Of a stretch of 52,000 bases of DNA, positions 11,301 through 44,430 are shown piece by piece. The translations under genes were made by a program, and so were the position numbers. How positions within the stretch are numbered: the first letter of the stretch is position 1; every line of letters begins with the position of its first letter. Source of the DNA: Mesostigma viride (lineage: Eukaryota > Streptophyta > Mesostigmatophyceae > Mesostigmatales > Mesostigmataceae); assembly GCA_009746045.1 (NCBI GenBank), contig RPFO01000765.1, forward strand, positions 69,001 through 121,000. The letters are read 5' to 3'. The notes under the pieces were generated by a model, which was given only the letters and a program-made list of their open reading frames with translations, was not told the origin of the DNA and searched no databases.

Positions 11301-14300
11301 TTTGCGAGCACACACTAGTATACATGTCATGCTAATTAGTATCGTATACGTGTGATTAGTATAGTATACATGTCATGCTAATTAGTATAGTATACGTGTG
11401 ATGAGTATAGTATACATGTCATGCTAATTGAGATGGATGGTGGACTTGCATATACTTCCACACACCCTCCCCCACCCCCGTCAACATGTTACAAACTGAC
11501 CCGCGTCGGCCTCACGCATAGCGACGTAATAGCGACATCTATCCAACAACAATTTATAATCAATTCTCACATCGGCCTCACGCACATGGCATGAACCACA
11601 TATACTACTACGTGGTACACGATAACGAAAATGATTCCATCGTTTTCTTGCAGAGGCCTCACGTATCCTGAAGTTCTGACACTACTCTAGTATAGAATAC
11701 TAATACAGTATCGATACTACAGAAGCAAATGTACAGGTCTTGGGTAGGTATTTGAACAGAATGATTATCGAATCTCGCATCGGCTGCACCCACCTCGTAG
11801 TCAAGCTCCAGCCAGAGCCCCCGCTCCTTGAGGGAGGGCAGGATCTCGTTGATGAGGCAGACCGACTGGGCCGACAGCATCGCACGCACGCCGCTGCAGG
11901 GATTACAGAAAATAAACAATGGCGCGAGCGCAACCATATAAACACGAACAGCATGTGCACAAATCGCAAGCAGGCATGTGAGACGTTCCCGTACAGGCGC
12001 AAAGTATAAACACGAACCATGACAAGCTCGAGACACCAACATAAACCCCAGCTGAAAGCATAAACACAAGACTAGCAACAAAGCAGACCCAAGCACGGGC
12101 ATGCTGACAAATGGAAGCTTTGCTAAGCGAAGGTAATAACTACCAACCGCCGTGCCCACTCCACCACACAGTCCGTGGCCTGCCAGGCTCTCTATCTACC
12201 TACCAGCACCCAGCCTCACTCTACCAACACACAAGCTGGCCCCCCTACCAACCGGCACCTGGCCCCACTCTACCGACCCACATGATGTCCTCTCTGAACC
12301 CACCCCCCCCTGACTTTCTGGAACTAGCCCCCCACCAAGCATTGCTTTTCTTCCATAGACCTCCGCATCCATGGCCGCTCACTTGGTCACATTCTTGAGC
12401 TGCTGCCCCGGCGTCCACTTGAGGTGGCCGCGCCGGTCCGACTTGAGCCGATCCAGCCCCGCCGCGTCCTGCCGCTTGAGGCCTCCGACGCGCTTGGCGA
12501 AGAACTCGTCCAGGTTGCGTGCTGTGATGGCAATGAAGCGCAGGCGCTGAGAGTACGAATAGGGTTGTAGGGGGGTAGATGTGTGTGGGTGGTGAGGGAT
12601 GTTTGGGAGGTGTTCGTTAGACGTGTGTGTGCGCGCGGTAACGGCATTGCTCCGCGTGTGCAACGCCTGTGATGAAGCAATCTTGGCCACTTTGGTGGCT
12701 GTGCGCGCAGTGACGGCGATGACGCGCAGCGCGGGATGCCAGGGCAGATGGCCAAAGGTGTATGGGGTAAGAGTGTGGGGGTGATGGGGTGGGAGTGATG
12801 GGGTGTAAGGGAGGTGCAAGGGATTCAGAGGGGCATTACTGAATTGCGCGTGGTCACGGCGGCCAAGCGCAGGCGCTCGGAGCTGGGTGGAAGGGGGTGG
12901 AGGCGTACGGGGTAGGAGCACAGACGTGATGCGGTCACGGGGTGTTGAGGTGTAAACAAGGTGGGGAGAGAGATTCAGGGGGGCACCGGTGAGTGTCGAG
13001 CGGTGAGGGCGATGAAGCAAAGGGGCTAAAAATTTGCGCAAGTCAACTACCTCATCTCATCAGCCCCATGCCACATGCCCCCCCCCACACACACACATCC
13101 CCCCCTCACGGCCACACACACACACACACACCGCCACTGCACTCCCCCCTACCCTCCCGTTCAACACCCCCCTACCCCCCCCCCCCCCCCCCCCTTCCCG
13201 CCCGCCCACCCACCCACATGCACTTGCAAACACAGTGCCCTCAAACCCCAACCCACCCTCCCTCTGGTAAATCTCCTCCTCCTTTTAAACCCAACTCCCA
13301 AAACCCTCCCCCTACCCCCCATTACCCCTACCCCCCACCAACCCATTCCTCCCACCCACCCACCCACCCACCCACCCACCCACCCACCCACCCACCCACC
13401 CACCCACCCACCCACCCACCCACCCACCCACCCACCCACCCACCCACCCACCCACCCACCCACCCACCCACCCACCCACCCACCCACCCAGCCACCCACC
13501 CACCCACCCACCCACCCACCCACCCACCCACCCACCCACCCGCCCACCCACCCACCACCCACCCACCCACCCACCCTTCCTTTTCTCCACCCTCTCCTCG
13601 AATGTCCTTTCTTACCTGTGCCGCGCCCCCCCCCACACACACACCTGCTCGTACGTGCATGTCTGCGCCAGCATGCACGCACAGACTAGAATAAGAATAG
13701 ACTGAGATATGGTACATGGCTACTAGGGACAGGCCCACAGACACCAGCGATAGGAAAAATCTGTGACCCCCTGCTTCATACAGAATACTTTACTAAGCCC
13801 TGCTGCGGCGCCGCCAAGGCTTTCCGTGAGTCTGTTCGTAAACAATAGAACCCCCCCACATACCCACACACCCACACACCCACACACCCACACACCCACA
13901 CACCCACACACCCACACACCCACACACCCACACACCCACACACCCACACACCCACACACCCACACACCCACACACCCACACACCCACACACCCACACACC
14001 CACACACCCACACACCCACACACCCACACACCCACACACCCACACACCCACACACCCACACACCCACACACCCACACACCCACACACACCACACACCCAC
14101 ACACCCACACACCCACACACCCACACACCCACACACCCACACACCCACACACCCACACACCCACACACCCACACACCCACACACCCACACACCCACACAC
14201 CCACACACCCACACACCCACACACCCACACACCCACACACCCACACACCCACACACCCACACACCCACACACCCACACACCCACACACCCACACCCCACA

Positions 14301-15550
14301 CACCACACCACACCCCCACACCCCCACACCCCACACCCCCACACCCCCACACCCCCACACCCCCACACCCCCACACACCCCACACCCCCACACCCCCACA
14401 CCCCCACACCCCCACACCCCCACACCCCCACACCCCCACACACCCACACACCCACACCCCCACACCCCCACACCCTCACACCCTCACACCCACACACCCA
14501 CACACCCACACACCCACACACCCACACACCCACACACCCACACACCCACACACCCACACACCCACACACCCACACCCTTACCCCAACAAACACACTGCCA
14601 AGAGTATGTGTACTCCTTGACGCTGGGTTATTACTCACTTCATACAGCGGCGTGTCCTGGTTCAGCGCCATGTGCAGTACCCTCCAGTTGAACGAGAGCC
14701 AGCTGTTGGCGAGAGATGTGAAAGGGCCACCCACGAAACCATGCAGGCACATATGCTATGAGTAACCACAAACAGGTGGAGAACATTTCTAGAGGAGAAA
14801 AAATCGCCTGAAAAGTGAAGACATAGAAGTCACTCCCGGACATTGCAGCGGCAGAAAAGCTTACCTGAGCTCGGCATTGAAGACCCCGTCCGCGACCAGG
14901 ATATCATCCTTCGACAACGTTTCGATGTATTCCAGGGACAGCTCGTCTTCCCCTCGGTACGGCGGAAAAATAATGCCACTCCCGTCCTTGGGCGCGTACC
15001 TAGAAGAGATCTTCTTAGGGGGAGGGTTCGCCATCTCGGAGGGCACGTGCATGCTCTCATCCTTACAGAACGCGATAGTGGACTCCTCAGGCTCTATCTC
15101 CAGGACGCCCTCGGCCTCCCCTTCGGTCAATAATGATGACCCATCCAGATGCAAATCCTCGTCTTCCTGGAGGATAATCTCTGCAGGCAACCGGGCGTCT
15201 CCAGAGGGCGACAAAGCGGCCGGCGCCGTGACTGGGGGCACTTGTGGAAGACCGGTGCGATCGATGCTGTGAACGGTGTTTACCGACTGGGACGGCTTTT
15301 CTGCGCTGCATCGTGTTGTCCATGGTAGCCGCGTCCTACTCAACCAAACTCTCGGAGAACTCGCAGGAAGAAAAGAGCCAGAAAGCCCTCCTAAAAATTG
15401 GGCGCGCAGGTTATCTGGCCTAATGCCACCATGCCGCTGCAAGCTGCCCTCCGCGGAACATCTACTGGCGCGCGCGGTGTAGAGCGATGCATGCCGCGTG
15501 CGCCCATGCAGCAGCGGGGAGGATGCATATACCGCGCCTGCCGCCGACAT
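5369..15550 (-). CDS. PPK1: Polyphosphate kinase 1 (bacterial type), nine exons
   Basis: PPK1 reversibly transfers the gamma phosphate of ATP to inorganic polyphosphate. Exons on the minus strand, in transcript order: 15550-14865, 14702-14639, 12546-12383, 11893-11794, 10472-10348, 9286-8956, 8251-7534, 6502-6142, 5741-5369. All introns are GT-AG, every phase closes, and the product is 973 residues. The N domain starts at ELSWLSFN (~227) and continues through [10 protein letters not shown] and [15 protein letters not shown]. Both catalytic histidines are present: His672 in GLKTHSK and His829 in [14 protein letters not shown]. The usual bacterial protein is about 690 residues. The extra ~225 N-terminal residues start with a basic Ser/Ala/Arg-rich stretch that could be a plastid or mitochondrial presequence, then an acidic linker. 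The C terminus is lysine-rich. The gene is head-to-head with EF-G. A bacterial-type enzyme with introns suggests old acquisition by the lineage. Confidence 0.93.
5958..6070 (-). repeat. Two copies of the PPK1 exon 8 3' end plus donor
   Basis: Exon 8 ends at 6142, and its edge on the + strand reads CTACGGCGCTCACCAGTCGG (6130-6149), where CACC holds the donor. A copy lies at 6028-6070: it shares the flanking TTCATCCATGTA and GCGGCGCTCACCGATCC. A weaker copy lies at 5958-5985 (CGACGCCCACTTGTCGGTGC). Copies are spaced about 70-80 bp. Confidence 0.75.
6509..6838. repeat. GGGGGATA minisatellite in PPK1 intron 7
   Basis: Continuous array of 7-8 bp units GGGGGATA / GGGGGGATA over about 330 bp, starting only a few bases from the acceptor of exon 8. 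It supplies the pyrimidine-rich tract of that acceptor on the transcribed strand. Long open frames across it are repeat artefacts. Confidence 0.95.
7388..7531 (-). repeat. Two copies of the PPK1 exon 7 3' end plus donor
   Basis: Exon 7 ends at 7534 in TTCAAGTACCTGACAG|GTGAGGGG on the minus strand. It is followed directly by TTCGAGTACCTGGCAG|GTGAGGGG (donor after 7507), and about 100 bp further by a third copy, 7432-7388 (GGATGTCGCCAACC, then AAGTACCTGACTTGTGAGGG). The first extra copy is 27 bases from the real donor and keeps the frame, so it is a plausible alternative donor that would add nine residues. Confidence 0.85.
8577..8780. repeat. Tandem repeat in PPK1 intron 6
   Basis: About six imperfect units containing TTCCAACAACAGTAGACGCT followed by AGCCCACTAGAAGC, period about 34 bp. 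No coding potential. Confidence 0.9.
8803..8836 (-). repeat. Copy of the PPK1 exon 6 3' end plus donor
   Basis: On the minus strand exon 6 ends TTCGTGCGGCTCGAG|GTGAG (8956). Roughly 130 bp into the intron the sequence TTCGTGCTTCTCGATGTGAG recurs with the same following G-rich stretch. Confidence 0.7.
9709..10275 (-). repeat. Four decayed copies of the PPK1 exon 5 3' end plus donor
   Basis: On the minus strand exon 5 ends CCTCGGCTCGCTCTCCCTCAG|GTGTGTC (10348). Similar segments lie at 10275-10243 (CTGGGCTCGCTCTCGCTCAG|GTG, nearly intact and with a usable donor), 10146-10115 (CTCGGCCCGCACTCACTCAG), 9940-9904 (CTGTGGTCCCTCGCACTCAG|GTT) and 9741-9709 (CTCGGCTGGCTGTAGCTCAG|GTG). All occur in the same orientation, at intervals of about 110-210 bp. 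Confidence 0.8.
11310..11425. repeat. AT-rich repeat in PPK1 intron 4
   Basis: Repeated block built from AGTATACATGTCATGCTAAT and AGTATCGTATACGTGTGAT, present about five times in alternating form. Confidence 0.85.
11497..11588 (-). repeat. Copies of the PPK1 exon 4 donor region
   Basis: The + strand sequence over the exon 4 donor (11768-11796) includes GAATCTCGCATCGGCTGCAC. Related segments at 11560-11582 (CAATTCTCACATCGGCCTCA) and 11510-11530 (GACCCGCGTCGGCCTCACGC) keep order and spacing. A shorter one (GAGGCCTCACGTATCC) is near 11653. Confidence 0.6.
12629..12885 (-). repeat. Decayed copies of the PPK1 exon 3 5' end, upstream in the intron
   Basis: Exon 3 begins at 12546 and encodes [11 protein letters not shown]. 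In the preceding intron the same strand reads [11 protein letters not shown] (near 12740-12708), [11 protein letters not shown] (near 12880-12848) and a fragment NAVTART (near 12650-12629). These are exon 5' edge copies placed on the acceptor side. Confidence 0.7.
13081..13577. repeat. C-rich and CCCA tetranucleotide array, PPK1 intron 2
   Basis: C/A-rich sequence with a poly-C run near 13176-13193, then an almost pure (CCCA)n array from about 13350 to 13577. Long frames of THPP or VGGW repeats across it are artefacts. Confidence 0.95.
13855..14577. repeat. CACACCCA octanucleotide array, PPK1 intron 2
   Basis: About 700 bp of (CACACCCA)n that changes to (CACACCCC)n between about 14300 and 14470 and back again. 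It accounts for very long spurious frames on both strands. Confidence 0.95.
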
Positions 15551-16422
15551 CCTTACGCGAGTTGAGTGAAATGGCAGGAGCTGCCTAAAATTCTAGCGGG
15601 CTAGACCTCCATAGCTCCGCGGATAGTGCTGGCTCCGTGCTGAGCTGGAAGTAATTACTCGTGTTCCTTGTCAGGTTGGACCCGCTCACGTAAGGATTTG
15701 GTCCTGTTTGGTCAGAAACGTTTACCGGTCAAAAGCGCTCTAAAAGCGATGGCAGCAGGCTCACCCAGGGTCCCCACCAGTCCCGATACTCGGCCACGTG
15801 GAGGGAAAATATGCACGAGCTGCACAACTGTAGTGAAGGCTGACGCTTCTCCGCCCGAGCAGAGCTCCGCTGTTGTTTTTGCAAGTTCATTCGTCAGACG
15901 TCGTGGCGCTATTCGTTACTACTAAAATAACGATACGTCGTTAGTACATATACCCGATCAGTAACGTTTGCTGTAGATGATTATCATCCAGTAGGGCTCA
16001 TACAACTGTACACGGGTCTACGTGGCTCCTTGTTTAGAAGATTTTTGCAGGACACGTTCTCTTGGTATGCCAGAATTTGTATTGGAACCACTGTTGTCGG
16101 TCGGTGGAGGGGGCAATCTGCAGCAGTCGCTTGTTTGCTAACTTTGCTTGTCCAGCTCATCACTTTGTCTAAAAGTCTCCTAACTCTGCACGCAGGCGGT
16201 GTCGGCGTCAGGCGTGCAAGCGGTGCGCATTTCCGCCTGCAAGCCGTCGGCCATAGCTTCATTTTCCTGGCATTGGAGGGGCAGACCTTTCCAACACAAA
16301 AAAGCTTGTAATTTACGTTGGTAACCCCAATTTTACGAATTGGGGCACATCTTCAGATGGTGACAGGGTTGCCAGTGACATTGCAGGCGTTGTAATTTTG
16401 TAATATTACATATTTCGTGAAC
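15551..16422. promoter_or_regulatory. Shared upstream region of the divergent PPK1 and EF-G genes
   Basis: 872 bp separate the two predicted start codons, which point away from each other, so promoters of both genes must lie here or in a 5' UTR exon. Short symmetric elements are visible: TAACGATACGTCGTTA at 15928-15943 (6 bp arms) and the perfect palindrome TGTAATATTACA at 16399-16410, just before the EF-G start. No TATA box can be assigned with confidence. Confidence 0.5.
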
Positions 16423-39685
<23,263 letters not shown>

Positions 39686-40597
39686 ATCTCGCCCGTCAAA
39701 CCCATGCAAGCAAATGCAAACCCATCCAAGCAATTTGTGCACGGGGCTGAGGCATATACCTCAATGGCATGCTCTGCGAGCACACCTGTGCATGCGCAAG
39801 TTCGCACTGGCAGAAGTAACAACCTTGCTGCATTTGTAAAGAGCACGATTCCGGACATTAGTCGGCTTACAGCTCACCTGCTGCTAGTGATGCACTGCAT
39901 ATAATGTGCAGCAGGCAGCAGCTTCTTTCGATTGGTCATGGACGGAACCTGCACATGGGCTGGCAAGAAGACTTGTGGACAGCCAGGGCTGCCGGAAATG
40001 GACAAGGCATGCAGCATCAGCAAACAGAAAGGCGGTTGCAGAAGGACGGGCCAAGGGACTTATAACAGATGGTGGGCAGCACACCAAGTTATTTTAGAGG
40101 TTGGTCCATGCACAACGTGTGTGATACTGTGTTTTACCAGACACATTATAGGGCATTTCCTGCCATGCATGCCACCTAAAGAACAACAACGTACCAGGGC
40201 ATGCATCTATACTGCCTTGTGTATATGGTGGGGCACACTCACCTAGCTAGTGCTGGCCAAGCATGCGTGAACTTGCACGGCGCCATGTCAACTTTGTGGC
40301 TATCAGTGAGCTCTGAACACTAGTTATAAATAAATGAGGTTGGAAGGGATCGTGTAGACCGTTAATGTTGGCTGGTATTGAATGATGAGCCGGTGGTTTA
40401 AAAATCTACTGGAAGTAATCCATGGACATGTATCAATCAGCTCTGCATGCCTGGGCATGCACAACGTGCACATAAATGGCTGTCGTTTCTACCTGTACCT
40501 ACTAGTTTGATCAACGCTTATGACGCACTGAAATTGAAGATGTGTAGTTCATGTAAAGTTCTGTGCGTCTTGAAGTTCTTGCATGCACATGAGCATC
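39686..40597. other. EF-G 3' UTR and intergenic sequence
   Basis: About 900 bp without a recognisable gene or repeat array. The first part should be 3' UTR. Confidence 0.4.
39835..39839 (+). terminator. Candidate TGTAA polyadenylation signal of EF-G
   Basis: TGTAA, the usual polyadenylation signal of chlorophyte green algae, lies 150 bp after the EF-G stop codon. Five bases alone are weak evidence. Confidence 0.3.
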
Positions 40598-41020
40598 ATA
40601 TATAATTCATTAAGAACATACCTCCGTGGGGAGGATAGGTAACGCATATCCCTGAGAAGGGGCTTATGGTCCAGGCGACCACGACCTGCAGGCATGGTGG
40701 GTGTAAACTGCCACTTTTAAACTCGGGCTGCACCTGCACCGCCATGTATTCCAGCAGCTCTGCAAAGTTGCGGACATGTCCAGGTGGAAGATGATCATGG
40801 ATAAGCAATGGCTAGAGCATGATGGCGTCTCAGCACAGAGTGGCTCTCTGCATGGGCAAAGCATGGCTGATCGACTCATAGCGGATTTAGTAAGGCTGCC
40901 CCAACCCGTGGTCCACACGAGACTAATGCCCCAGACATGGTCCAGAGCGTTTATTGCTGCCATTCGCCGGCCGGCTGTATGAGGGCTCACAGGCAGTACA
41001 TAGGGCGGACTGAGGAGGGC
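40598..41020 (-). mobile_element. Non-LTR retroelement 3'-end remnant
   Basis: The minus strand ends CTCAGGGATATGCGTTACC, then a small stem around CTCCCCACGGAG, ATGTTCTTAATGAATTA at about 40598-40625. This matches the 19.4 kb element closely. No coding domain is visible upstream, so the insertion is 5' truncated or a SINE. The upstream limit near the TAAG array is a guess. Confidence 0.5.

Positions 41021-41022
<2 letters not shown>

Positions 41023-41087
<65 letters not shown>
41023..41087. repeat. TAAG tetranucleotide array
   Basis: About 16 perfect TAAG units between the retroelement remnant and the reverse transcriptase fragment. Confidence 0.97.
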
Positions 41088-41088
<1 letters not shown>

Positions 41089-41229
41089 CTTGCGTGTCAT
41101 GCGCAAAGGCATGCCACGGAGTACTATGCTAATCTCATTAGAAAAAATACTTACACATAAGTTTAAACAAATATCGTCTGCATCATTCCCCAACCATTAA
41201 GCACTCGATGGGGATGTAATCCTCATCCG

Positions 41230-42279
41230 AGCTGTCCTGCGGAGGGCACCACCCCACCATTTCCCCTTCACCACGGGGTGTGGCAAGGTTGTGTCCTGAC
41301 CCCATACCTGTTCAGTATTATTGTCATGGATCACGTCATGCGCCAGCTGGCACGTGCACGCTTTACTGCTCTTAAGGGGTTCGAGCCCGGCTTGGACATC
41401 CTTAACGAGCGCAAACACGGCAGCGGTGGCCCGGGCTACCGCCTGTCCGACCTGATTAATGCGGATGATACCACCCTCATCGAGCGCCCCGAGCACATTC
41501 AGACCTGGCTGGACTGTCTGGGCTTGGAGGCGCGGGCGGTGGGGTCGGAGATGAGCGTCAAAACTGAGGCGATGGTCATTGGGGCTACCGGTCGCCCGCC
41601 GCTGCCGCGGCTGCTAGACGGGACGGAGGTCCCGTTCCGTGACCGCTTCAAACTGCTGGGGAGCATGCTCCCCGACACCGCCGACGATGTGGACAGCCGC
41701 ATCGGCCTGGCCTGGGCTAGGCACCGTTCGCTCAAAACCTACTGGCACTCAAAGGACCTGCTGCGGTCAGCGACCGCCTCCACCACCGACGCCATCGCCA
41801 CAAAGCTCCAGGAGCTGGAGGACCACCGCCAGGCCCAGCAACGGGAGGTCACCGACCGCGCTCGCCGCGAGTGCCGAGTGGTGCTACGTCGCTTCCCCCA
41901 GAAGCCAGGTGAGACGTCAACCTCTCTTGCTGACGAGCTCAAGAACCAGCTTCTTACCCTCATGGGCCTGGTAGGTGAGGTAGAACTGCGTGGGTGCCAC
42001 CGCCTTCCCCACTCACGGGACTCCAAGGCGGCTCCCCCACCAGTCCTACTCACCTTCCCCTCCCCTGAGGATAAGCAGCGGTTCCTCTCTCGTCGCAAGC
42101 GGTTGCACGACCTCACCTGGACGCTGGATGACGACCTCACCCCCGCTCAGCAACAGCAGCGACGCGACCTGTGGCCGGAATACCTCCGCCATAAGCAGGA
42201 CCCCCAGAAGCCCAAGGTGTACTGGAGGGGCGGGGACCTGATGATCAACCACAAGATGTGGACGCCCCCAGCGGGCTAG
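41230..42279 (+). pseudogene. Chimeric non-LTR fragment: RT palm fused to ORF1-like protein
   Basis: The frame enters at RT motif B (GVWQGCVLTPYLF, 41274) and passes motif C as NADDTTL (41458; Tyr replaced by Asn). It continues to FKLLGSMLPD...RIGLAW, colinear with the RT pseudogene at 42598-43620 on the other strand. From about 41760 the similarity to RT stops, and the same frame runs into a coiled-coil segment and an ORF1/RRM-like region (RRECRVVLRRFP, then VELRGCHRLPHS, VLLTFPSPEDKQRFL). In L1-type elements ORF1 lies 5' of RT, so this order is reversed. RT motifs before B and everything after the palm/thumb are missing. It is a dead fragment, possibly a template-switch product, though the frame is open for over 330 codons. 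Confidence 0.75.
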
Positions 42280-42405
42280 AATAGCAATAGCCCTAGCTTG
42301 TAACCATTGGCGTCACTGCCGCTAAGGCAGCCATGCCTAGAATGTTTGCCTAGCTGTGCCAACACACCTAGTCACGTGCCGCCAACGCACGGTACACAAC
42401 CAGCC

Positions 42406-42597
42406 ATAATTAATTAATTAATTAGACTCGTGCTCCCGTTGGGGAGTCACGGAGCATTAACCCCGATGGCTGGATGGATGGGTGCAAACAGTCCTACGTA
42501 CCGGTCTAATCTATCTACATTGGCTACATACTACATCTATCTAACAGCATTCTAACTACAACATCTATCTAGGCAGCCGCACGCTGCCCTAGGGGAG
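42406..42597 (-). mobile_element. 3' UTR and TTAA-type tail of the adjacent LINE
   Basis: Between the RT pseudogene stop (42598) and (AATT)n at 42407-42424. Near the tail is a stem, CTCCCGTTGGGGAG. This ties the tail type to an RT-bearing element and explains the orphan 3' ends at 19.4 and 40.6 kb. Confidence 0.6.
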
Positions 42598-43946
42598 CTA
42601 TCTGGCGTGCCTCCCGTGGGATTGCACACGGGGGCGCTTCCCCACTGGGGGGGGCTCGTTGTCCTCTATGACCTGGGCCCACTTGGCCTTGTCCATCATC
42701 TTCTTCCAAATCACGGAGAGGCCTAGGCCCCCCATGTCCTCTACTAGCTGTTCCTTGAAGGTGCGGGCCTTGCGGCGTCTAACATTACTGGGCCCAGCCC
42801 ACGTCAGGAGGTGCCGGCCAGGCTGGGCTGGTCGCAGTCCTGCGGGGGGGCCACGTGAGGTGTCTACCTGGTTGGTGCGAGCTAGGTGCCCTACTAGCTG
42901 CAGGCGTCGTTGCTTAATGGTGCTGGTGATATAGGGCATGCCCTGGTACAGGTCCTCATTGCGGACATGAGCAGCATATCCTACTCTGAAAATGGAACGC
43001 AGCATGCTGGTGACCGCGCCGTCCAGCTTGCGGGCCAGGTCGGCGGTGAGGGTCCACGTCTCGGCTCCATACGTGAGAACAGGAAGCACGAGGACCTTGA
43101 ACAGGTCCTGTTTCTCGATCTTGCCCAGGGGCTTGCGCCACAGGGCCCGGTACTGGCGTAAAGCGTGCCAGGCGAGGGAGATGCGATGGTCCACATCAAC
43201 CTCGCAGCTGGGGAGCAGGCTGCCCAGCAGCTTAACGCGGTCCCGATACAGGACTCGAGAGCCGTCTAGGAGATAGAGGGGCGGCGGTGAGTTGGGAAGC
43301 CCAACCGCCAGGGCCTCTGTCTTCTTGCTGACCTCGAGCCCCACTGCACGGGCCTCGAGAGCCAGGCAGTCAAGCCATGTCTGCACGTGCTCAGTGTCCT
43401 CGAAGAGGGTGGTGTCGTCTGCGTAAATGATGTCTGCGAGCCGAATCTCCGTGTCCGCACCGCCATGCCAGAGTTTGTTAGCAACCTGAACTCCTGGTTC
43501 CCTGCCCACGATGCGGGCAAATCGCTTGCGCGCCTGAATCATTACGTATTCGACAACAATAATGAACAGGTAGGGCGACAGCACGCAGCCCTGCCACACA
43601 CCCTTCTGTAAACGGGGCATGGGGGCGTGGTCCCGTAAGAAGTGCGCACCGAAGTGGTGGACCCTTCATACAGGTTGCGGATGACAGCAATCAGGGGGCG
43701 GGGGATCCGGAACAACTCGAGGATGTCCCAAAGCGCAGGCCAGAAAACCGAATCGAAGGCTTTGATGAAGTCCACCAGCACAAGGTGCAAAAGGGACTCA
43801 CCAGGCTGAAGGCGTTGCAGTTCCTCCACCAGTCGGCGAGTAGCGAAGAGCGCCTGTACTGTGTTGCGACCTGAACGGAAGCCGTGCTGAGTCTCGCTGA
43901 GGTGACCGTCCAGGGCCGTGCGCAGGTGGTTCAGGATGAGCCGCAT
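42598..43946 (-). pseudogene. Non-LTR retrotransposon reverse transcriptase, frameshifted and 5' truncated
   Basis: Reads on the minus strand from QHGFRSGRNTVQAL and VDFIKAFDSV (motif A), then KGVWQGCVLSPYLF (motif B), YADDTTL (motif C), a thumb region with VLPVLTYGAETWTL, and a C-terminal region ending HGRHAR. A one-base frameshift lies near 43622, in a run of C before motif B: both sides are otherwise open. No endonuclease domain is present, and the 5' side stops in a TGGTAAAA repeat near 43985. Likely an inactive, 5'-truncated L1/RTE-like insertion. Confidence 0.85.
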
Positions 43947-43984
43947 AAGAAGCTTGAGGGGGGCACTTTGAATGCACTAGGAAC

Positions 43985-44380
43985 TCAGGAACCGTAAAAG
44001 TGGTAAAAGTGGTAAAAGTGGGTGGTAAAAAGTGGTAAAAAGTGGTAAAAAGTGGTAAAAAGTGGTAAAAAGTGGTAAAAAGTGGTAAAAAGTGGTAAAA
44101 AGTGGTAAAAAGTGGTAAAAAGTGGTAAAAAGTGGTAAAACGGTGGGAAAACGCTAGGAGAACAGCAGGTGGTAAAATCATTTTACCACCTTTTACCACC
44201 CCTTTTACCACCAAAGTGGTAAAAAATACCACCAAGTGGTAAAAGCGAGGGTGGTAAAAACACGCCACAAAGTGGTAAAAGTGAGGGTGGTAAAAAGTGG
44301 TAAAAAGTGGTAAAAATGAGGGTGGTAAAAAAATACCACAAAGTGGTAAAAATGACAGTGATAAAAAAGGGGAAAATGCA
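43985..44380. repeat. GTGGTAAAAA array with inverted units
   Basis: About 14 direct units of AAAAAGTGGT to 44140, then units in both orientations. GGTGGTAAAATCATTTTACC (44168-44187, continuing ACC) is part of a palindrome with 11 bp arms. Degenerate units continue to about 44375. Confidence 0.92.
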
Positions 44381-44404
44381 GATTTTGCCAGCATTACAAC
44401 ACAA

Positions 44405-44430
44405 GCACTGTTAAGAACAGCTTAACAGGC
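44405..44430 (+). repeat. Candidate CACTG terminal end of a CACTA-type transposon
   Basis: CACTGTTAAGAACAGCTTAA starts with the CACTR terminus typical of CACTA/EnSpm elements and contains a 7 bp internal inverted repeat (TGTTAAG/CTTAACA). It lies outside the divergent gene pair that includes the TNP2 transposase. The matching opposite end is not found in the window, so this is tentative. Confidence 0.3.

Noticed and set aside
13350-14577. Very long open frames (THPP, HTPTHP, VGGW, CVGVW proteins)
   Set aside because: They are translations of simple repeats whose periods keep frames open; they lie inside PPK1 introns and have no complex sequence.
13855-14577. Telomere-like C-rich array
   Set aside because: CACACCCA recalls yeast-type C1-3A telomeres, but it is internal to a gene, and green algal telomeres are TTTAGGG or TTTTAGGG types.
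5369-15550. Bacterial contamination as the source of PPK1
   Set aside because: Eight GT-AG introns with closing phases and shared repeat features with the neighbouring EF-G gene show it is nuclear.
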